This document shows positions 29,854 to 34,761 of a stretch of DNA of 34,761 nt, piece after piece (position 1 is the first letter of the stretch; each line of letters starts with the position of its first letter). The notes under the pieces were generated by a model, which did not search any database, was not told the DNA's origin, and saw only the letters and a list, made by a program, of their open reading frames with translations. Location: NCBI GenBank assembly GCA_028599035.1, contig JAQRMT010000004.1:1-34761 (forward strand), in the 5' to 3' direction. The translations under genes were made by a program, and so were the position numbers. Source of the DNA: Gammaproteobacteria bacterium. GTDB taxonomy: Bacteria; Pseudomonadota; Gammaproteobacteria; PS1; Pseudothioglobaceae.

Positions 29854-31236
29854 CTAGCTTTTAACCACTATCATTTTATGCTCAAGCATATCACGCATGG
29901 TGTAACCGATACCGCCAACACCGTAGCCTGAGTGTTTTCTGCCAGCGAACGGCATCCAATCAACTCTAAAAGTGGTGTAATCGTTAATCATTACTGCGGA
30001 GGCTTGTAGTTTTTTTGCTACCTCCATTGCGGTTTCTATATTGTCACTAAATATTGAGGATTGGAACGAAACCTTTAAGCTGTTTGCTTGTTCGATAGCC
30101 TCATCCAGTACTTGATAGCCATACACGCAGACCACAGGGGCAAACACCTCTTGAGTGGAAACTTTGGCATCTTTGGGGGGATTTAACAGCACAGTTGGCT
30201 CATAACTTACAGCATTGATACGCTTGCCACCAGTTATTAATTGTGCGCCTGAAGCAACAGCTTCATTTACCCATACCTCAATTCTATCGGTTTCTTTCGG
30301 TGAGATAAGAGGTCCTAAATCGGTATTCTCATTAATGCTATTGCCGACTATTTGCCCTGCGGCAACGGTGGCAATTTTCTGTGCTAAATTCTGCGCACGG
30401 CTTGCTGGCACATAAACTCGTTGCACCGAGACACAAACCTGCCCAGAATGATACATACTGGCTTTAACCACGCCATTCACAAAACCTTCTTCATCCGCAC
30501 ACTCATCAAAAATCAACGGCGCAACACCGCCATGTTCTAAGGCACAACGCACACCTGGCGCTAATTTTGATTTTAAATACCAGCCAACCTTAGCAGAACC
30601 AATAAAACTAAAAAATGCCACCCTGGTGTCGGTAACGAGTTTTTCTGCATTTTCATTATTCAATAACGCCACTTGCACCCAACCAACTGGCAAACCCGCT
30701 TGTTGAATCAACTCCGCTAATCGTAGCGTGCATAGTGGTGTCAAACTGGCAGGCTTGATAATCACGGGACAACCCGTAGCAATCGCAGGAATCACCTGAT
30801 GTATCGCTAAATTTAGCGGATGATTGAACGCACTTACCGCTACCACCACGCCGATTGGCTCAAGTATCGTATGTGCTTCATGCCCTGCCCCTGCTGGAGT
30901 GTAATCCATCGGGATTTTTTTACCCTTAATATTGCCCAGCTCCCTAATGGCGATGTGAATACCGCTAATAGCACGAGTTACTTCCACCCTTGCATCACGG
31001 ATAGGCTTCCCTCCTTCGTTGGCAATCAAACGGGAAAAATCCTCATGTTCGGCCTTTACCAAATCGGCTAATTTTTGCAACACTGTAATGCGTCGAGTCT
31101 CAGACAAACGCCCTGCCCTGTGCTGCTTTTGTGCAGTGGATAACATTTGCTCTACTTGCGCACTGTCGTGCATTGCTAATTCGGCAAGAACTTCGCCAGT
31201 GTAAGCTTGTTTAACGGTTAATGTTTTTTGTGTCAT
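29854..31236 (-). CDS. NAD(P)-dependent aldehyde dehydrogenase family protein (start revised to the ATG at 31236)
   Basis: MTQKTLTVKQAYTGE...; AFNHPLNLAIHQVIPAIATGCPVIIKPA, FIGSAKVGWYLKS, ALEHGGVAP, HSGQVCVSVQRVYV (catalytic Cys). Confidence 0.9.
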   Translation of the reverse strand: MTQKTLTVKQAYTGEVLAELAMHDSAQVEQMLSTAQKQHRAGRLSETRRITVLQKLADLVKAEHEDFSRLIANEGGKPIRDARVEVTRAISGIHIAIRELGNIKGKKIPMDYTPAGAGHEAHTILEPIGVVVAVSAFNHPLNLAIHQVIPAIATGCPVIIKPASLTPLCTLRLAELIQQAGLPVGWVQVALLNNENAEKLVTDTRVAFFSFIGSAKVGWYLKSKLAPGVRCALEHGGVAPLIFDECADEEGFVNGVVKASMYHSGQVCVSVQRVYVPASRAQNLAQKIATVAAGQIVGNSINENTDLGPLISPKETDRIEVWVNEAVASGAQLITGGKRINAVSYEPTVLLNPPKDAKVSTQEVFAPVVCVYGYQVLDEAIEQANSLKVSFQSSIFSDNIETAMEVAKKLQASAVMINDYTTFRVDWMPFAGRKHSGYGVGGIGYTMRDMLEHKMIVVKS

Positions 31237-31257
31237 ATATTTTTCTATTTTAATCTT

Positions 31258-31303
31258 AGACCCTTGCATAATGATGAATAACCATCAAAACACTACATTT
31301 TAA
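31258..31303. repeat. Degenerate single end related to the GAGACCTTTGCATAAAT elements
   Basis: AGACCCTTGCATAATGATGAATAACCATCAAAACACTACATTTT aligns with GAGACCTTTGCATAAATATAAATAATCATCAAAAATCCACTTTT (left end of 17514-17706); no partner end found nearby. Confidence 0.6.
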
Positions 31304-31355
31304 ATTTTTCAGCGGACCTTGTTTGTTGAAAAACTTAACATTAAAATATTTATCC

Positions 31356-32990
31356 TTAATCAAATTGTTTTAAGTCGTCTAGCAATGTTTTGGTATTTTG
31401 TGAATAGTCAATCGGCACATCTATCAAATGCACACCACCACTCGCAAAAGCCTTATTCATCATCGGCGCAAGTTCATCGCTCGCTGTTACTCGATGTCCA
31501 GTTGCACCATAACTTTCAGCGTATTTTACAAAGTCTGGATTGTTAAAATCCAGTGCAAAATTTGGCAAGTCTTGCGCTATTTGCTTCCACTTAATCATGC
31601 CGTAACCATTGTCGTTGAAAATAATCACCACCAAATTTAAATGTAGTCGAATAGCGGTTTCTAATTCCTGAGAGTTCATCATAAAACCCCCATCACCACA
31701 CACTGCCAACACTTGTCGTTGTGGGTACATCAGTGCACAAGCAATTGCCACAGGCAACCCCGCACCCATTGTCGCTAATGCATTATCAAGCAGCAAGGTG
31801 TTCGGTTGGTTAGTGTGATAATGTCTAGCAAACCACAGTTTGAACATGCCATTATCAAGCGACACAATGCCGTCATCTTTCATCACTGAGCGCACATCAC
31901 TCACCACCCTTTGTGGCAACATTGGAAATGAGTTATCGCCGTCAAGTGCGTGAATGGCATTTTTAGTACGCTCACGAATTTCATTTACCCAGCTGGTATC
32001 ACAAGCAAAACACATACTGAGCGCCTGTGTTAGTCTGTCTACTGAGTTACTAATATTGCCGACCACTTCTACCTGTGGATAATAAATGTCTTTAATCTGC
32101 GCCGAATAAAAATTAATATGAATCACCTGTTGCTGATCGCCTTTCATAATAAATGGGGGTTTTTCAATAATGTCATGCCCAACATTAATAATCAAATCAG
32201 CTTTTTTAATCGCCTCATGCACATAATCTTTGGAGGAAAAGGCCGCTGTACCAATAAATTTATCATCAATACCACTCAAAACGCCTTTGCCCATTTGCGT
32301 ATTAAAAAACATAATGCCTGTCTTATTCACAAAATCAGACAAGGGCTGACGAATGCGCTTACGATTTGCGCCTGCACCCACTAACAGCAAGGGTCTTTTT
32401 GATGCTTTGATGGCATTAACCGCCTTCTCAATCGACCTATCACTGGCAAATACTCGGTGAATAGTTTGTCGAGGAAAGACGGCATCATTTTGCACATCTT
32501 CTTTAGCAATATCTTCGGGTAATTCTAAATGCACTGCACCTGGTCGCTCTTCTTCAGCGACTCTAAATGCACCACGCACCAATGCAGAAATTTGCCTACC
32601 ATACATAATTTGATCCGTATCTTTCACCAACGGGCGCATCATGGCAACAATATCAAGAATTTGAAATTTGCCCTGTAACCCTTCTTTAATAGGCTTTTGC
32701 CCAGTGATGACCACCAACGGCATACCGCCCAATTGTGCATAAGCAATTGCCGTTACCAAGTTGGTAGCACCCGGCCCAAGCGTGGCTAAACACACACCTG
32801 CCCTACCCGTCAAACGCCCATAAGTCGCTGCCATAAATGCAGCAGCCTGTTCATGACGAGTGAGAATAAATTTAATCGATGACTTTCTTAAAGAATCCAA
32901 TAAATCAAGATTCTCCTCACCAGGAATGCCGAAAATATATTCTACTCCTTCATTTTCTAATGCTTTTACAAATAAATCAGACGCTTTCAT
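31356..32990 (-). CDS. Acetolactate synthase large subunit-like TPP-dependent enzyme
   Basis: 544 aa: FGIPGEENLDLLDSL, TRHEQAAAFMAATYGRLTGRAGVCLATLGPGATNLVT, GDGGFMMNSQELETAIRLHLNLVVIIFNDNGYGMIKWKQ TPP motif; no ilvH small subunit adjacent. Confidence 0.88.
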   Translation of the reverse strand: MKASDLFVKALENEGVEYIFGIPGEENLDLLDSLRKSSIKFILTRHEQAAAFMAATYGRLTGRAGVCLATLGPGATNLVTAIAYAQLGGMPLVVITGQKPIKEGLQGKFQILDIVAMMRPLVKDTDQIMYGRQISALVRGAFRVAEEERPGAVHLELPEDIAKEDVQNDAVFPRQTIHRVFASDRSIEKAVNAIKASKRPLLLVGAGANRKRIRQPLSDFVNKTGIMFFNTQMGKGVLSGIDDKFIGTAAFSSKDYVHEAIKKADLIINVGHDIIEKPPFIMKGDQQQVIHINFYSAQIKDIYYPQVEVVGNISNSVDRLTQALSMCFACDTSWVNEIRERTKNAIHALDGDNSFPMLPQRVVSDVRSVMKDDGIVSLDNGMFKLWFARHYHTNQPNTLLLDNALATMGAGLPVAIACALMYPQRQVLAVCGDGGFMMNSQELETAIRLHLNLVVIIFNDNGYGMIKWKQIAQDLPNFALDFNNPDFVKYAESYGATGHRVTASDELAPMMNKAFASGGVHLIDVPIDYSQNTKTLLDDLKQFD

Positions 32991-33007
32991 TTTTTACACC
33001 TCCTGAA

Positions 33008-34504
33008 TTATGGATACAATTCACTCATCAACACCGATTTTCCATCATTTTGGACAATGCGGACATGGGAACGATTAAGTTCGCGTGGCTCTTTTACCCC
33101 ACAAGAATGCGCAATAATTTCAACAGCGTGGTTTATATTATCAACATAATTCGCAACCTTGAGGGCTTTATTTTCTGGGTTCAATCCTTTTTGCAATCTT
33201 TTATTGTGCGTGGTAATGCCAGTCGGACAGGTGTTTTTATTGCATTTTAGTGCCTGAATACAGCCAATTGAGAACATAAAACCCCTTGCACTGGTAACAA
33301 AATCTGCCCCTGCGCACAATGCCCATGCAACACCAGTTGGGGTGATTAGCTTACCCGAGGTAATGACCTTAATGCGCTGTTTTAAATTATATTGATTAAG
33401 TTTATCTACCAAAAGTGGCAAGGTTTCTTTAATCGGTAACCCAACATTATCCAGCAGTGACATTGGTGCCGCACCTGTGCCGCCATCGCCACTATCAAGC
33501 GTGATAAAATCAGGTGCTTGCGCTTCACCTCGTTTGTTAATTTCTTGAAAAAAATCATCCAGCCACGCTGTTGCCCCAATCACCGACTTAAAGCCAACAG
33601 GTTTGCCAGTCACTTCACGCACATGATTAATCATATTCAACAAATCAGTCGCGCTGTTTATCTCAACATGGCGATTAGGAGAGACAGAATCCTTGCCCAT
33701 ACTAATGCCTCTAATTTGTGCAATCTGTTGTGTTACTTTAACACCTGGAAGAATGCCACCCTTGCCTGGTTTAGCGCCTTGGCTCATTTTAATTTCAAAC
33801 ATTTTAACTTGCTCATGTGCGGCAATTTCACGCAATTTTTTATCACTTAATTTGCCTTTTTTATCACACACCCCATATTTAGCGGTGCCAATCTGGAATA
33901 CGATATCTGCCCCGCCCTCCAAGTGATAGGGCGACAAACCACCTTCGCCTGTGTTATACCAACAATTTGCCATTCTTGCGCCATTTGATAATGCCAATAC
34001 TGCAGGCCTTGAAATAGCGCCAAAACTCATCCCTGAGATATTAAAAATTGATTTTGCTTTATAAGGTTTTTTACAAAAACCTTTGCCGATAATAATGGCC
34101 TTAGTCTCCACACTCTCTTCATCCAGCGTAGGAAAGGGGCAATTAGCAAACAAAACCGTGCCTGTTGGATTAAGGTTTTTAGTAGAACCAAATGCCACAG
34201 TAGTATCAACATTATTTGCCGCCCTATGCACCCAGTCTCTCTCGGCACGGTTAAAGGGCATCTCTTCTCTATCCATGGCAAAGAAATATTGCCTAAAAAA
34301 CTCGCCTAAATTGGAAAAAATACTACGAAAATGTCCGACAACGGGATAGTTTCGTAAAATAGCGTTTTTTCTTTGGGTAACATCAAAAATAAAAGTAACC
34401 ATTACCACTAGCACAGTCAAGCCAATCATAAAAACGAATAAAGTAGAAAGCACCTCTAAAACAGGTGTTACTATTTTTACTACTTCTGTCATTTCTGTTT
34501 TCAT
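33008..34504 (-). CDS. Membrane-anchored FMN-binding glutamate synthase family protein
   Basis: 498 aa: N-terminal TM segment, FNISGMSFGAISRPAVLALSNGA, NTGEGGLSPYHLEGGADIVFQIGTAKYG, SQGAKPGKGGILPG, LDSGDGGTGAAP, CNKNTCPTGITT. Confidence 0.92.
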   Translation of the reverse strand: MKTEMTEVVKIVTPVLEVLSTLFVFMIGLTVLVVMVTFIFDVTQRKNAILRNYPVVGHFRSIFSNLGEFFRQYFFAMDREEMPFNRAERDWVHRAANNVDTTVAFGSTKNLNPTGTVLFANCPFPTLDEESVETKAIIIGKGFCKKPYKAKSIFNISGMSFGAISRPAVLALSNGARMANCWYNTGEGGLSPYHLEGGADIVFQIGTAKYGVCDKKGKLSDKKLREIAAHEQVKMFEIKMSQGAKPGKGGILPGVKVTQQIAQIRGISMGKDSVSPNRHVEINSATDLLNMINHVREVTGKPVGFKSVIGATAWLDDFFQEINKRGEAQAPDFITLDSGDGGTGAAPMSLLDNVGLPIKETLPLLVDKLNQYNLKQRIKVITSGKLITPTGVAWALCAGADFVTSARGFMFSIGCIQALKCNKNTCPTGITTHNKRLQKGLNPENKALKVANYVDNINHAVEIIAHSCGVKEPRELNRSHVRIVQNDGKSVLMSELYP

Positions 34505-34761
34505 TTACCACTCCTTTTTTCTAAATTTATGAGTATCATAAAAGCACCAAACTATATAGAATGATACCTCAAAGCACTTAAACAGGGTGTTATATAATAA
34601 TATTCGCAATAGTTAAATTTAATCGCCTGATGGCAAGTCCGCACTAGGAAAATTATTGGTAACAAACTTTATCAAAGATAGCGCAAAAATATGACTGGTT
34701 TTATCAATAATTTAAAGCCCTAGACTAAAGCCTTACTTGCCTCATATGCACCAGTAACGAT

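Overview
The window looks like a compact, AT-rich gammaproteobacterial chromosome segment. Gene content and protein character suggest a sulfur-oxidiser of the SUP05/Thioglobus/bathymodioline-symbiont type; this is an inference from memory, not a search. Most of it is housekeeping: aroK, ilvE, lysC, rsgA, slyD, tRNA-Lys, ihfB-rpsA-cmk, rpsF-rpsR-rplI-dnaB-alr, hisS-yfgM-der, pyrG, an MsbA-like ABC exporter, and a minus-strand trio of FMN-binding glutamate-synthase-family protein, acetolactate-synthase-like TPP enzyme and aldehyde dehydrogenase. The most interesting signals lie between or inside these genes: (1) an integron attC-like recombination site at the left edge (about 66-125), next to a decayed IS3-type transposase; (2) a small family of non-coding elements with GAGACCTTTGCATAAAT terminal inverted repeats and flanking duplications (7024-7149, 17514-17706, and a degenerate single end at about 31258), one carrying a perfect 14-bp-stem REP-like palindrome; (3) a toxin-antitoxin pair whose RelE-like toxin has an in-frame amber stop; (4) an hsdM N-terminal relic; (5) a secreted-looking rhodanese-MBL fusion whose HxHxDH motif is degenerate; (6) the three-gene TPP/ALDH/FMN cluster of unknown pathway. 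No CRISPR array, prophage or complete defence system was seen.
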